Part shown: in pieces, positions 9,001 to 16,668 of the stretch
Numbering within the stretch: position 1 is the stretch's first letter
Layout: each line of letters begins with the position of its first letter
Source of the DNA: Ardenticatenaceae bacterium
Lineage (GTDB): Bacteria; Chloroflexota; Anaerolineae; Promineifilales; Promineifilaceae
DNA: 64,000 bases
Assembly: GCA_020634565.1 (NCBI GenBank)
Contig: JACKBN010000008.1
Coordinates: 214,033-278,032 of the forward strand
Reading direction: 5' to 3'
Translations under genes and position numbers: made by a program
The notes under the pieces: generated by a model
What the model was told of the DNA's origin: nothing
The model's input: the letters and a program-made list of their open reading frames with translations, nothing else
Database searches by the model: none

Positions 9001-9762
9001 ATGATGGTTCACATGTATCCTATCTTGACTCGGCTAGGCCCATTTTTTGTTTACAGCTATACGGCCGTTTTCGCCATCGGTCTACTGTTAAGCTGGGGAA
9101 TCACCCACAGGCAAAGCAACCAACAGATGCTGCCCCGCTGGCAAGACGCCGCGCTAAGCACGCTGACTGCCGGCTGGTTGGGCGCGCGCCTGAGCTTTGT
9201 GCTGCTGCACTGGAACTATTTTGCGAAACGGCCGTCTGAACTCATGCAGCTCTGGCAAGGTGGCCTCACAGCTTACGGCGGTCTGGTGGGTGGCCTGCTT
9301 GGGTTGGGCGTGTGGTGTTGGTGGCGGAAACGGCCGTTCCTGCCCTACGCCACCCTCTTTTCCCCCGCCCTGCTGCTGCTCATCACCACTGGCTGGGCCG
9401 CTTGCTGGTTTGAAGGCTGCGCCTACGGTGCCACAACCACCCTCGGCCCCTTCGCCGCCAACCTACCCGACACCTTCGGCGTCTTCGCCGTACGCTACCA
9501 AACCCAACTTCTCGGCATCGGCCTCAACTTGCTCCTGTTTTTACCACTTGCCTACTTGCACACCTGCAAACTTGCAACTTCTTACCGCTTCCCCCTCACC
9601 CTCATCGCCACCTCCCTCATCCACTTCGGCCTCACCTTCCTGCGCGGCGATGTCGCACCGCTGCTCTTTAGCTGGCGGCTGGATAGCTGGCTGGCGCTGC
9701 TGTTCGCCATTGGGGGTGGGATGCTGTTACAATACAAAAAGCGTGATCAAGTCCTCAAGTGA
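9001..9762 (+). CDS. Lgt-like membrane protein (prolipoprotein diacylglyceryl transferase family, divergent)
   Basis: Integral membrane protein with about seven hydrophobic segments. The start MYPILTRLGPFFVYSY and the loop GGLTAYGGLVGG match the Lgt family, which moves diacylglycerol onto prolipoprotein cysteines. The signature block (normally G-R-x-G-N-F-x-N-G-E) reads WAACWFEGCAYG here, and RHPSQL is VRYQTQL, so key catalytic positions are altered. It may be a divergent Lgt or a paralogue with another role. Several lipoproteins in the window need an Lgt. Possible starts are TTG 8977, ATG 9001 and ATG 9013; none has a strong ribosome site, and homology favours 9001 or 9013. Confidence 0.75.
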   Translation: MMVHMYPILTRLGPFFVYSYTAVFAIGLLLSWGITHRQSNQQMLPRWQDAALSTLTAGWLGARLSFVLLHWNYFAKRPSELMQLWQGGLTAYGGLVGGLLGLGVWCWWRKRPFLPYATLFSPALLLLITTGWAACWFEGCAYGATTTLGPFAANLPDTFGVFAVRYQTQLLGIGLNLLLFLPLAYLHTCKLATSYRFPLTLIATSLIHFGLTFLRGDVAPLLFSWRLDSWLALLFAIGGGMLLQYKKRDQVLK

Positions 9763-9837
9763 TCAAATTTTTAAGCCTTTAGATACCTGAGCACTTGACA
9801 CTTAAACACAAAAAACTAGCAAAAAGTACTCATTTCT

Positions 9838-10689
9838 ATGAAACTAAAAGTCGGACTTGCCCAAATAACCCCCAAACTCGGCGACCTGGAAGCCAATCTG
9901 GAGCGCCACCTGCAAGCAATCGAGGAAGCGGCCGAAAGCGGCGTGGAACTGCTTGTCTTTCCCGAACTCTCCCTCACCGGCTACCGCCTGCGTGATTTGG
10001 CCTTCAGCGTCGCCATTCAACCCACCTACAAAAACCCCATCTTCGCCAAACTGCTAGACGCCAGCCGCGACATGGACCTGGTGGTTGGCTTTGTCGAAGC
10101 CGATACGCGGCAAAAATTCTTCATCTCCGCCGCCTATTTATCTGGGGGCGAAGTGGTGCATCTACATCGCAAAGTGTACCTGCCCACCTACGGCATGTTT
10201 GACGAAGGACGCTACTTTGCCTGGGGCGACCATCTGCGCGCCTTCAACACCCGCTTTGGCCGCGTCGGCATTCTCATCTGCGAAGATTTCTGGCACGTCA
10301 GCGCCGCCTACACGCTCTGGCTGGACGGAGCCGACATGCTCATCCTCACCTCGTCCTCACCAGGTCGTGGACTAGCCACGGAGCAAAAAATTGGCAGCGC
10401 CAAATGGGTGGAGCATATCAACCAGGCGTACGCCAGCATGTTTACCAACTTCATCCTGCATACCAACCGTACTGGCTTTGAAGACGGCGTCACGTTTTAC
10501 GGCGGCTCCACCATTTTTAATCCTGAAGGCCATCTGCTGGGCCAGGGACCCTATTACGAAGAAGCGCTGGTCACCGCCAAGCTGGATTTGAATGAAATCC
10601 GCCGCGCCCGTATCCGCCTACCGCTCCTGCGCGACGAGCGCGTCGGTCTCACCCGTCGTGAACTCAGCCGCATTTTGGACAATAAATGA
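9838..10689 (+). CDS. Carbon-nitrogen hydrolase (nitrilase superfamily amidase)
   Basis: Hydrolyses a C-N amide or nitrile bond through a Glu-Lys-Cys triad, all visible: Glu43 in VFPELSLTGY, Lys112 in HRKVYLPTYG and Cys148 in LICEDFWH. The motif FPELSLTGYRLRDL and the segment after Lys112 (MFDEGRYF) resemble the glutaminase domain of NAD+ synthetase. However, the 283-residue protein has no synthetase domain, so it is a stand-alone amidase of unknown substrate. It sits 75 bp after the Lgt-like gene in the same direction and is followed by a heptamer-built hairpin repeat before era. Confidence 0.88.
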   Translation: MKLKVGLAQITPKLGDLEANLERHLQAIEEAAESGVELLVFPELSLTGYRLRDLAFSVAIQPTYKNPIFAKLLDASRDMDLVVGFVEADTRQKFFISAAYLSGGEVVHLHRKVYLPTYGMFDEGRYFAWGDHLRAFNTRFGRVGILICEDFWHVSAAYTLWLDGADMLILTSSSPGRGLATEQKIGSAKWVEHINQAYASMFTNFILHTNRTGFEDGVTFYGGSTIFNPEGHLLGQGPYYEEALVTAKLDLNEIRRARIRLPLLRDERVGLTRRELSRILDNK

Positions 10690-10693
10690 CGAA

Positions 10694-10763
10694 GTAATTG
10701 AGTAATTAGTAATTGGATAATTTTGATCAATTGCCAATTACTAATTACCAATTACCCAATTAC
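10694..10763. repeat. Intergenic hairpin of inverted GTAATTR heptamers (copy B1)
   Basis: Left arm is tandem GTAATTG-like heptamers, right arm the inverted set ending CCAATTAC, giving an imperfect long palindrome between the amidase and era. It is related to the element at 15182-15245 and, with C for T, to those at 14275 and 17721. The in-frame upstream ATG of era falls inside it and was rejected as a start. Confidence 0.7.
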
Positions 10764-10769
10764 AAAAAT

Positions 10770-11711
10770 ATGAATGAATCAACTTCCAACCCAACTGGAT
10801 ATGACACAAGTGACGACCACCGCTCCGGCTTTGTGGCGGTGATTGGCCGCCCCAACGTGGGCAAAAGCACGCTGATCAACGCGCTGCTCCAAGAAAAGAT
10901 CAACATCGTCTCGCCCAAGCCGCAAACCACGCGCAGCCGCCAGCTGGGCATCCTCACCACGGCCGATTTCCAGATCGTCTTCATGGATACACCCGGACTC
11001 ATGCAGCCGCGCCACAAGCTAGACGAATTTATGGTGGAAACGGCCGTTGAATCCCTTAACGAAGCGGATGTGGTGCTCTGGCTGGTGGACGGCAGCGAAC
11101 CGATCGGCCCTGGCGACAAAGCGATCGCCGAAATGGTGGCCCAGGTAGATGAGACGATTCCCGTTGTCCTGGCCATCAACAAAAGCGACGTCACCGCGCC
11201 CGAAAATGTGATGCCCCACACCGAGGCGTACCGCGCCCTGGCGCCTGAAGCTGCCTGGATTTTCTTTTCGGCACAAGAGGGAAACGGCCGTTCCGATCTA
11301 CTCAACCTCATCGTGCAAGCCCTGCCCGAAGGCCCCCGCTACTACCCCGCCGACCAAATCACCGACATCTACGTCCGGGACATGGCCGCCGAGTTCATTC
11401 GCGAACAAGTCATGCTCCAACTACGCGACGAAATCCCGTACGGCGTCGCCGTGCAGGTGGACCAGTTCAAAGAGCGGGACAACGGCGTCACCTATATCGG
11501 GGCCAACATTTTTGTAGAACGGGACAACCACAAAGCGATTGTCATCGGGGCCAAAGGGAGCCAACTGCGCAAAATCGGAGCCGCCGCCCGCAAAGAGCTG
11601 GAAACACTCGTCGATGGCAAAGTGTTTCTGGAGCTGTGGGTCAAAGTAGAACCCAAATGGCGGCACAACGAGAGAGCACTCAAACGCCTCGGCTACAGTA
11701 AACCGGAATAA
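10770..11711 (+). CDS. era: GTPase Era
   Basis: Ribosome-assembly GTPase that binds 16S rRNA near its 3' end. The N-terminal GTPase domain shows G1 GRPNVGKST, switch TTRSRQLGI, G3 DTPG, G4 NKSD and G5 SAQEG. The C-terminal KH domain has IVIGAKGSQLRKIG, then LELWVKVEPKWR. At 313 residues from the chosen ATG it has normal length with a short, polar N-terminal extension. A longer start at 10713 would lie in the upstream repeat. The stop is 19 bp before a 61-bp hairpin element. Confidence 0.96.
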   Translation: MNESTSNPTGYDTSDDHRSGFVAVIGRPNVGKSTLINALLQEKINIVSPKPQTTRSRQLGILTTADFQIVFMDTPGLMQPRHKLDEFMVETAVESLNEADVVLWLVDGSEPIGPGDKAIAEMVAQVDETIPVVLAINKSDVTAPENVMPHTEAYRALAPEAAWIFFSAQEGNGRSDLLNLIVQALPEGPRYYPADQITDIYVRDMAAEFIREQVMLQLRDEIPYGVAVQVDQFKERDNGVTYIGANIFVERDNHKAIVIGAKGSQLRKIGAAARKELETLVDGKVFLELWVKVEPKWRHNERALKRLGYSKPE

Positions 11712-11729
11712 GTTCACCCGCCTACACTC

Positions 11730-11790
11730 AGATTGGACCAATTTTAGTCTAAGGCAGTCTGTAACTTTACAACGCAAATTGGTCCAATCT
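11730..11790. repeat. 61-bp hairpin element, copy A1
   Basis: Perfect 15-bp inverted arms (AGATTGGACCAATTT) around a 31-base centre, just after era. It belongs to a four-member family with copies at 16329, 37723 and 54637, all exactly 61 bp. Confidence 0.85.
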
Positions 11791-11953
11791 TTCAGGCAGC
11801 GAGAAGCCCCTACCCGCGTATATTCCAAAAACCTCTTACAAATTTGTTACACATCCCCATTTGCCGTTGCCTGTAAGGCAGCCTACGGTTAGCATCGCAA
11901 AAATTGCTATCCTATCGAGCAAATTTGGTTCTTTGCGGTTTAAGGATGTGTAC

Positions 11954-11972
11954 GTCGGATTGACAATCCGAC
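11954..11972. promoter_or_regulatory. Perfect 19-bp dyad, operator-like
   Basis: GTCGGATTGACAATCCGAC is a perfect palindrome about a central A, 58 bases before the start of the ABC binding protein. It could be an operator for the importer operon or a short dispersed repeat. No regulator gene is adjacent. Confidence 0.4.
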
Positions 11973-12030
11973 CCAACCAATGATTCCCTCAAGGAGCCAA
12001 AAATTATCAAGCAGAAAGCGAGGATTTATT

Positions 12031-13311
12031 GTGAAGAAGAAAAATTTAGCATTGCTGTGGCTTACGGCCGTCTTGCTCATGTTGGTCGCGTGCCAACCCG
12101 CAGCAGATGACGTGCCCGCCGTTGACCTACCCGACGAAACGCCCGTCGCCGGCGTTGAACCCCCACCCGGTTTTGCCGATTGGGATGCCGTGCTGCAAGC
12201 AGCGCAAGGCCAAACCGTCAACTTTTACATGTGGGGCGGCAGCGATTTGATCAACGGCTGGGTCACCGGCTACGTCGCCGATGCCGTACAGGAACGATAT
12301 GGCGTTACGCTCAACATGGTGCCCGTTGCCGATGGCCCCGAGTACGTCAACAAGGTGTTGGGCGAACAGCAAGCAGGCCGCGACGAAGACGGTTCCGTCG
12401 ATCTGGTGTGGGTAAACGGCGAAAATTACCGCACCATGCGCCAGGCCGAACTGCTTTACGGCCCCTTTTCCGAATATTTACCCAACTCTGTTTATGTCAA
12501 TTGGGACGACCCCAGCGTCGCCAACGATTTTGGCCTCAGCGTTGATGGCTACGAAGCGCCCTACGGCAAAGCCCAGTTTGTGATGATCTACGACAGCGCC
12601 AAAGTTGAAAATCCACCAACCACCGTGGCCGAACTGCTGGACTGGATCGAAGCGAATCCGGGGCTGTTCACCTACCCCGCCCCGCCCGACTTCACCGGCA
12701 GCGCCTTTGTGCGCCACATCTGCTACGATGCGGTTGGCGGCTATGAAAACTTGCTGGGCGAGTTTGACCAAGCGCTGTTCGACGAGCAGTTGCCCGCCTG
12801 CTGGGACGTACTTAACCAAATCGAGCCATTCCTCTGGCGCGAAGGGGAAACGTACCCAGAAAGCCACACGCGCCACCAGGAGCTGTTTGCCAACGGCGAA
12901 GTGTACTTCGACATGGCGTATAACCCAGCCGAAGCGTCTAGTCTGGTAGAAAACGGCCGTTACCCCGAAACCACCCGCACCTTTGTCTTTGACGAAGGCA
13001 CGATTGCCAACACCCATTACGTCGCCATTCCCTACAACTCGCCACACAAGGCAGCAGCAATGGTCGTGGCCAACTTCCTGCTCTCGCCGGAGGCGCAGCT
13101 GAGCAAGGCGCAGCCCGAAAATTGGGGCGATTTGCCCGTGCTGAACCCGTCGCTGCTCAGCGCCGAGGATCAGGCCGCCTTTGACGCCATCCCGCGCGGC
13201 GTGGCCACCCTCTCCACTGAGGAACTGGCTGCCAACCGCCTGCCGGAGCTGCAAGCGCCTTGGCTAACGGCGATTGAACAGGCTTGGGAAACGGCCGTCT
13301 TGCAGCCGTAA
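12031..13311 (+). CDS. ABC importer substrate-binding lipoprotein, YnjB-like
   Basis: Extracytoplasmic binding protein of a four-gene importer. The GTG start follows AGGA and gives a type II signal, MKKKNLALLWLTAV then LMLVAC, with lipidated Cys21. The mature protein shows the bilobal features of COG4134 (YnjB): VNFYMWGGSDLINGW, a VNGENY hinge and PYGKAQFVMIYDS. This family is linked to thiamine- or polyamine-like ligands, but the real substrate is not known. It leads the cluster binding protein, permease, permease, ATPase. A longer ATG start (11980) lacks a ribosome site and would spoil the signal peptide. Confidence 0.85.
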   Translation: MKKKNLALLWLTAVLLMLVACQPAADDVPAVDLPDETPVAGVEPPPGFADWDAVLQAAQGQTVNFYMWGGSDLINGWVTGYVADAVQERYGVTLNMVPVADGPEYVNKVLGEQQAGRDEDGSVDLVWVNGENYRTMRQAELLYGPFSEYLPNSVYVNWDDPSVANDFGLSVDGYEAPYGKAQFVMIYDSAKVENPPTTVAELLDWIEANPGLFTYPAPPDFTGSAFVRHICYDAVGGYENLLGEFDQALFDEQLPACWDVLNQIEPFLWREGETYPESHTRHQELFANGEVYFDMAYNPAEASSLVENGRYPETTRTFVFDEGTIANTHYVAIPYNSPHKAAAMVVANFLLSPEAQLSKAQPENWGDLPVLNPSLLSAEDQAAFDAIPRGVATLSTEELAANRLPELQAPWLTAIEQAWETAVLQP

Positions 13312-13316
13312 TCAAT

Positions 13317-13397
13317 CACCCTCACCCCAACCCTCTCCCTCAGAGGGAGAGGGAGCCAGTTCCCTCCCCCTGGCAGGGGGAGGGCTAGGGTGGGGGT
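13317..13397. repeat. C/G-rich intergenic hairpin
   Basis: Left arm begins ACCCTCACCCCAACCCTC, right arm ends AGGGCTAGGGTGGGGGT, with smaller internal hairpins (CTCCCTCAGAGGGAGAG and CTCCCCCTGGCAGGGGGAG). It fills the gap between binding protein and permease genes. Similar C-rich palindromes are widespread intergenic repeats in bacteria. Confidence 0.7.
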
Positions 13398-13415
13398 AAA
13401 TTTCGCACACGCACC

Positions 13416-14278
13416 ATGCCCTCACGCCTCCGACCGTACCTCTTGCTGGCTCCCACGCTGGCCGTCATTCTGCTGCTGTTTGGCGGCGGGGTGCTGCTGG
13501 CACTCATGCAGAGCGTCGGCTACCTGCCGTTCCTCGGCCGCACAGAAATCAGCCTCGACGCGTACTTGACCATTTTTCGGCAGCCTGCCTTCAGCCGCTC
13601 GCTGCTGCTGACGCTGTGGGTGGCGTTGGTAAGTACGGCCGTTTCCACCCTGCTCGCCCTCGTGAGTGCCCTGGCTTTAAGACGGCCGTTTCGCGGCCAC
13701 CGCCTCATCACCTTTCTTTTTCAGCTCAACATCCCCATCCCCCATTTGGTGGGCGCGGTGGGGATTCTGTTTTTGTTTTCCAAAGCGGTTTTCTGGCCCG
13801 ATTGGCCGCGCTGGCCGGACTCATCAACCAACCCGCCGACTTCCCCGCGCTGGTGTTCGACCCGTGGGCCATCGGCATCATTTTGGAGTACGTCTGGAAA
13901 ACCACCTGCTTCACCGGGCTCATTTTGCTGGCAACGCTGCAAGGAGTCGGCAACGATTTGGAAACGGCTGCACAAAACCTGGGTGCCAGCCGCTGGCAGC
14001 GCTTCCGCTACGTCACGCTGCCGCTGCTGACGCCCAGCATGGTTTCCGCCTCGGTGTTGGTGTTTGCCTTTACCTTTGGCGCATTCGAGGTGCCGCTGCT
14101 GCTAGGGCAGCGCTTTCCCTCCATGCTGCCCGTGCTCGCCTACCGCAGCTACGTCGATGTGGATCTCAACGCCCGCCCCGAAGCGATGGCGATGAACGTG
14201 ATCATCACGCTGCTGATTGGCGTGCTTATTTTTGTCTACATGCGCATTACGGACCAAACGCTGCGCCGTGAACGGTGA
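13416..14278 (+). pseudogene. ABC transporter permease, YnjC-like, interrupted by one frameshift
   Basis: Inner-membrane permease of the importer. The first 120 codons encode two or three membrane helices up to GILFLFS. The frame then shifts by one at about 13780, and the remainder (SGFLARLAALAG, then ATLQGVGNDLETAAQNLGAS with the EAA loop and the last helices) continues in the -1 frame to 14278. Adding one C to the CC at 13780 would give a continuous LFLFSQSGFLARL. All partner genes look intact, so a sequencing error or a very recent mutation is more likely than long decay. A C/G-rich hairpin repeat precedes it. Confidence 0.8.
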
Positions 14279-14350
14279 TCGGTAATCGGTAATCGGTGAA
14301 CGGTAAACCGATTACGGGTCACCGTTTACCGATAACGGATTACGGATTAC
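14275..14350. repeat. Intergenic hairpin of inverted GTAATCG-type heptamers (copy C2)
   Basis: Tandem GGTAATCGGTAATCGGTGAACGG on the left is mirrored by ACCGTTTACCGATAACGGATTACGG-like sequence on the right. It overlaps the permease stop and fills the gap to the next permease. Related to 17721-17790, with a possible remnant near 1638-1680. Confidence 0.7.
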
Positions 14351-14357
14351 GAACAAC

Positions 14358-15176
14358 ATGAAACAAATCAAGCCAACCTTCCCAACCCGCGCCTTCATCC
14401 TCGCCGCCATTGTGGTGGGGGTGCTGCTGCCGTTTGTGCCGCTGCTGCTCTGGTCGGTGAGCTTTCGCTGGCTGTACCCGAGCGTGCTGCCGGAATCGCT
14501 GAGCTTGCGGGCCTGGCAGTACGTTTTCTCGCCCCGCGCGCAGGTGTTGTCGGCGTTGGGCTACAGCACGCTGGTGGCGCTGCTGGTGACAACATTGTCA
14601 ATTGTGATTGGGCTGCCTGCCGGGCGCGCCCTGGGACTGTACAAATTTCGGGGGAAAACGGCCGTTCGCTTTCTCATCCTGGCGCCCACCATCGTACCCA
14701 CATTGGCAGCGGCGATGGGCATCCACGTGCTCTTCATTCGCTACGGACTGGTGGACAATGTGCTGGGGGTGGTGCTGGTGCATCTCATTCCGGTGCTGCC
14801 CTACGTGGTGCTCATTTTGAGCGGCGTTTTTGCCAATTACAATCCCGATTTTGAGGCACAGGCGCAAACGCTCGGCGCGTCGGCGTGGCAGCGGTTCCGC
14901 TTTGTCACCCTGCCCACCATTTTCCCGGCGCTGATGGTTAGCGGGCTGTTTGCCTTCATCATTAGCTGGAGCCAGTACATTCTCACGCTGCTCATCGGCG
15001 GGGGGCAGGTGGTGACGCTGCCGGTGCTGCTCTTCTCATTTGTCAGCTCCGGCGACAATGCGATCACCGCCGCGCTGAGCCTAGTATTTATTGCCCCCGC
15101 GCTGCTCTTTTTGCTGGCTACGGCACGGTATTTGTCTGGCAATCAGGCATCGTTGGGCGGATTTGGTAATCTTTAG
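14358..15176 (+). CDS. ABC transporter permease, second subunit of YnjBCD-like importer
   Basis: Inner-membrane subunit of 272 residues with six predicted helices. The cytoplasmic EAA loop that docks on the ATPase reads DFEAQAQTLGASAWQRFRFVTLP. In Enterobacteria the two permease halves are fused in YnjC; here they are separate genes in the same order. The start ATG directly follows a heptamer-built hairpin, and another hairpin separates it from the ATPase gene. If these hairpins act in RNA they could tune expression within the operon. Confidence 0.88.
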   Translation: MKQIKPTFPTRAFILAAIVVGVLLPFVPLLLWSVSFRWLYPSVLPESLSLRAWQYVFSPRAQVLSALGYSTLVALLVTTLSIVIGLPAGRALGLYKFRGKTAVRFLILAPTIVPTLAAAMGIHVLFIRYGLVDNVLGVVLVHLIPVLPYVVLILSGVFANYNPDFEAQAQTLGASAWQRFRFVTLPTIFPALMVSGLFAFIISWSQYILTLLIGGGQVVTLPVLLFSFVSSGDNAITAALSLVFIAPALLFLLATARYLSGNQASLGGFGNL

Positions 15177-15181
15177 GACAG

Positions 15182-15245
15182 GTAATTGGTAATTTGTAAT
15201 TGGGTAATTCAGACGCCAATTACAAATTACTCAATTACAAATTAC
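15182..15245. repeat. Intergenic hairpin of inverted GTAATTR heptamers (copy B2)
   Basis: Left GGTAATTGGTAATTTGTAAT is mirrored by CCAATTACAAATTACTCAAT on the right, lying between permease and ATPase genes. It is the same design as 10694-10763 with different heptamer order. Confidence 0.7.
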
Positions 15246-15255
15246 GTTTAACCCT

Positions 15256-16299
15256 ATGACAAAAGTCGAACTACAACATCTCAGCAAACAATTCGGGGAG
15301 GTTACGGCCGTTTCCCAAGTCTCACTCAACGCCCCAGATGGCCAAATCACGGCGCTGCTGGGGCCATCTGGCTGCGGCAAAACCACAATTTTGAAGACAA
15401 TTGCCGGGTTGTTGGCACCGAGCGCAGGGGATGTGTTGTTTAACGGCCGTTCCGTCCTCAACATCCCCGCCGAAAAGCGCAACGCCGTCATGGTGTTCCA
15501 AAACCACCTGCTCTTCCCCTACCTCAGCGTCGGCGAAAATGTCGGTTTTGGCCAGAAGATGCGTGGCGTAGACGCGGCCACCATTCGCCAAAAAGTAGAC
15601 GAGCATTTGGCGCTGGTGCAGCTGCCTGGCTTGGCCAACCGCCGCCCCAACGAGCTGTCTGGCGGGCAGCAGCAGCGGGTGGCGCTGGCGCGGGCGCTCA
15701 TCGTGGAACCGACGGTGCTGCTGCTAGATGAGCCACTCTCCAACCTGGATGCCCATCTGCGCGAAGAGATGCGCCAGCTCATCCGCACGCTGCAGCGGTC
15801 GCTGAACATGACCACAATTGTGGTCACCCACGACCAGGAGGAGGCGGTGCTGCTGGCGGACCAAATCGGGCTGATGTTTGACGGCAAGCTGGCGCAAGTT
15901 GGCCCACCGTCCGACTTTTACGAACGGCCGTCTACTCGTCAGGTTGCCTCATTTTTTGGTGCGACTAACTTTTTGGCCGGGGAAAAGTGTGGGAATCTGG
16001 TGGAAACGGCCGTTGGTCCCCTGCACGTCGCCGCCAATGCCGTGCCCGATGGCCCCGTCCAACTTACCATTCGCCCAGAACATGTACAGCTTGCGCCCGC
16101 AGACGGCCGTTTGCCCAACCAGCTCTGCGCCACCGTGCAGGAAGCGATTTACGCTGGCACGCACACCCGTCTGCGCCTCACCCTCGACGGCGACATTGAA
16201 CTGACGCTGATCACGGCTCCGGCTGCGGCAAAAACGATTGGTGTGGGAACGGCCGTACACCTGCACTTGCCGCCGGAACATTTGTGGCCCCTGCCCTGA
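15256..16299 (+). CDS. ABC transporter ATP-binding protein of the YnjBCD-like importer
   Basis: Energises the importer. The protein has Walker A GPSGCGKTT, Q-loop VMVFQNHLLFPYLS, signature LSGGQQQRVALARAL, Walker B VLLLDEPLSNLDA and H-loop VTHDQEEA. A C-terminal TOBE-like domain (about residues 240-347) is typical of the Pot/Fbp/Sfu-type importers for polyamine, iron or thiamine. At 347 residues it has normal length. It is last of the transport cluster, followed at 30 bp by the second 61-bp hairpin. Function as the importer ATPase is secure; substrate is not known. Confidence 0.92.
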   Translation: MTKVELQHLSKQFGEVTAVSQVSLNAPDGQITALLGPSGCGKTTILKTIAGLLAPSAGDVLFNGRSVLNIPAEKRNAVMVFQNHLLFPYLSVGENVGFGQKMRGVDAATIRQKVDEHLALVQLPGLANRRPNELSGGQQQRVALARALIVEPTVLLLDEPLSNLDAHLREEMRQLIRTLQRSLNMTTIVVTHDQEEAVLLADQIGLMFDGKLAQVGPPSDFYERPSTRQVASFFGATNFLAGEKCGNLVETAVGPLHVAANAVPDGPVQLTIRPEHVQLAPADGRLPNQLCATVQEAIYAGTHTRLRLTLDGDIELTLITAPAAAKTIGVGTAVHLHLPPEHLWPLP

Positions 16300-16328
16300 C
16301 ATTTCTAGGACTCACACAGTTACCCGAA

Positions 16329-16389
16329 AGATTGGACCAATTTATTCGCAGAAATTTCAGACGGCTTTCAACTGAAATTGGTCCAATCT
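16329..16389. repeat. 61-bp hairpin element, copy A2
   Basis: Same 15-bp arms as copy A1 with a different centre. It lies just past the ATPase stop. Its centre ends TCAACTG, like copy A3. Confidence 0.85.
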
Positions 16390-16402
16390 GCGTAAGTCCT
16401 GA

Positions 16403-16456
16403 TTTCCCCGGAAAATGCTCAATTGAAAATCTACATTCGAGCATTTTCCGGGGAAA
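16403..16456. repeat. Perfect 18-bp inverted repeat upstream of the Tat protein gene
   Basis: Arms TTTCCCCGGAAAATGCTC and its exact complement enclose an 18-base loop. With the 61-bp element before it and the palindrome after it, it makes the 369-bp gap from 16300 to 16668 almost entirely structured. It could be a terminator-like hairpin or an old insertion remnant. Confidence 0.75.
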
Positions 16457-16503
16457 TTGCCGAACGCCATTTATGAGCACAAATCTAGAAAATAGTCCTG
16501 CTA

Positions 16504-16524
16504 ATGTGACTTTTTTTGTCACAT
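16504..16524. promoter_or_regulatory. ATGTGAC-N7-GTCACAT palindrome
   Basis: Perfect 7-bp half sites flank seven T residues, about 145 bases before the Tat protein start. It resembles a CRP/FNR-family operator, but the half-site spacing is wider than the classical N6, so identity is uncertain. Confidence 0.35.
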
Positions 16525-16668
16525 GGGTTTCCATACATGTATCAAACACGGTTGATCAAATCAGAACATCCGTGCTAAAATTGCCCGGAATTGGCCAGAC
16601 GGGGCGTGTTTGTAGAGCCAATTTTCTGGGCGCATGGAGATTATTTTCTTTGCTACAGGAGAATGGAT

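Noticed and set aside
10713..10769. Longer N-terminus for Era
   Set aside because: The extra codons come from the heptamer hairpin repeat and lack a ribosome site.
13770..13790. Programmed -1 frameshift in the permease
   Set aside because: No X-XXY-YYZ slippery heptamer followed by a pseudoknot is seen; one missing C explains the shift more simply.
16504..16524. Classical CRP site
   Set aside because: TGTGA and TCACA are separated by nine bases rather than six, and the centre is a T run.
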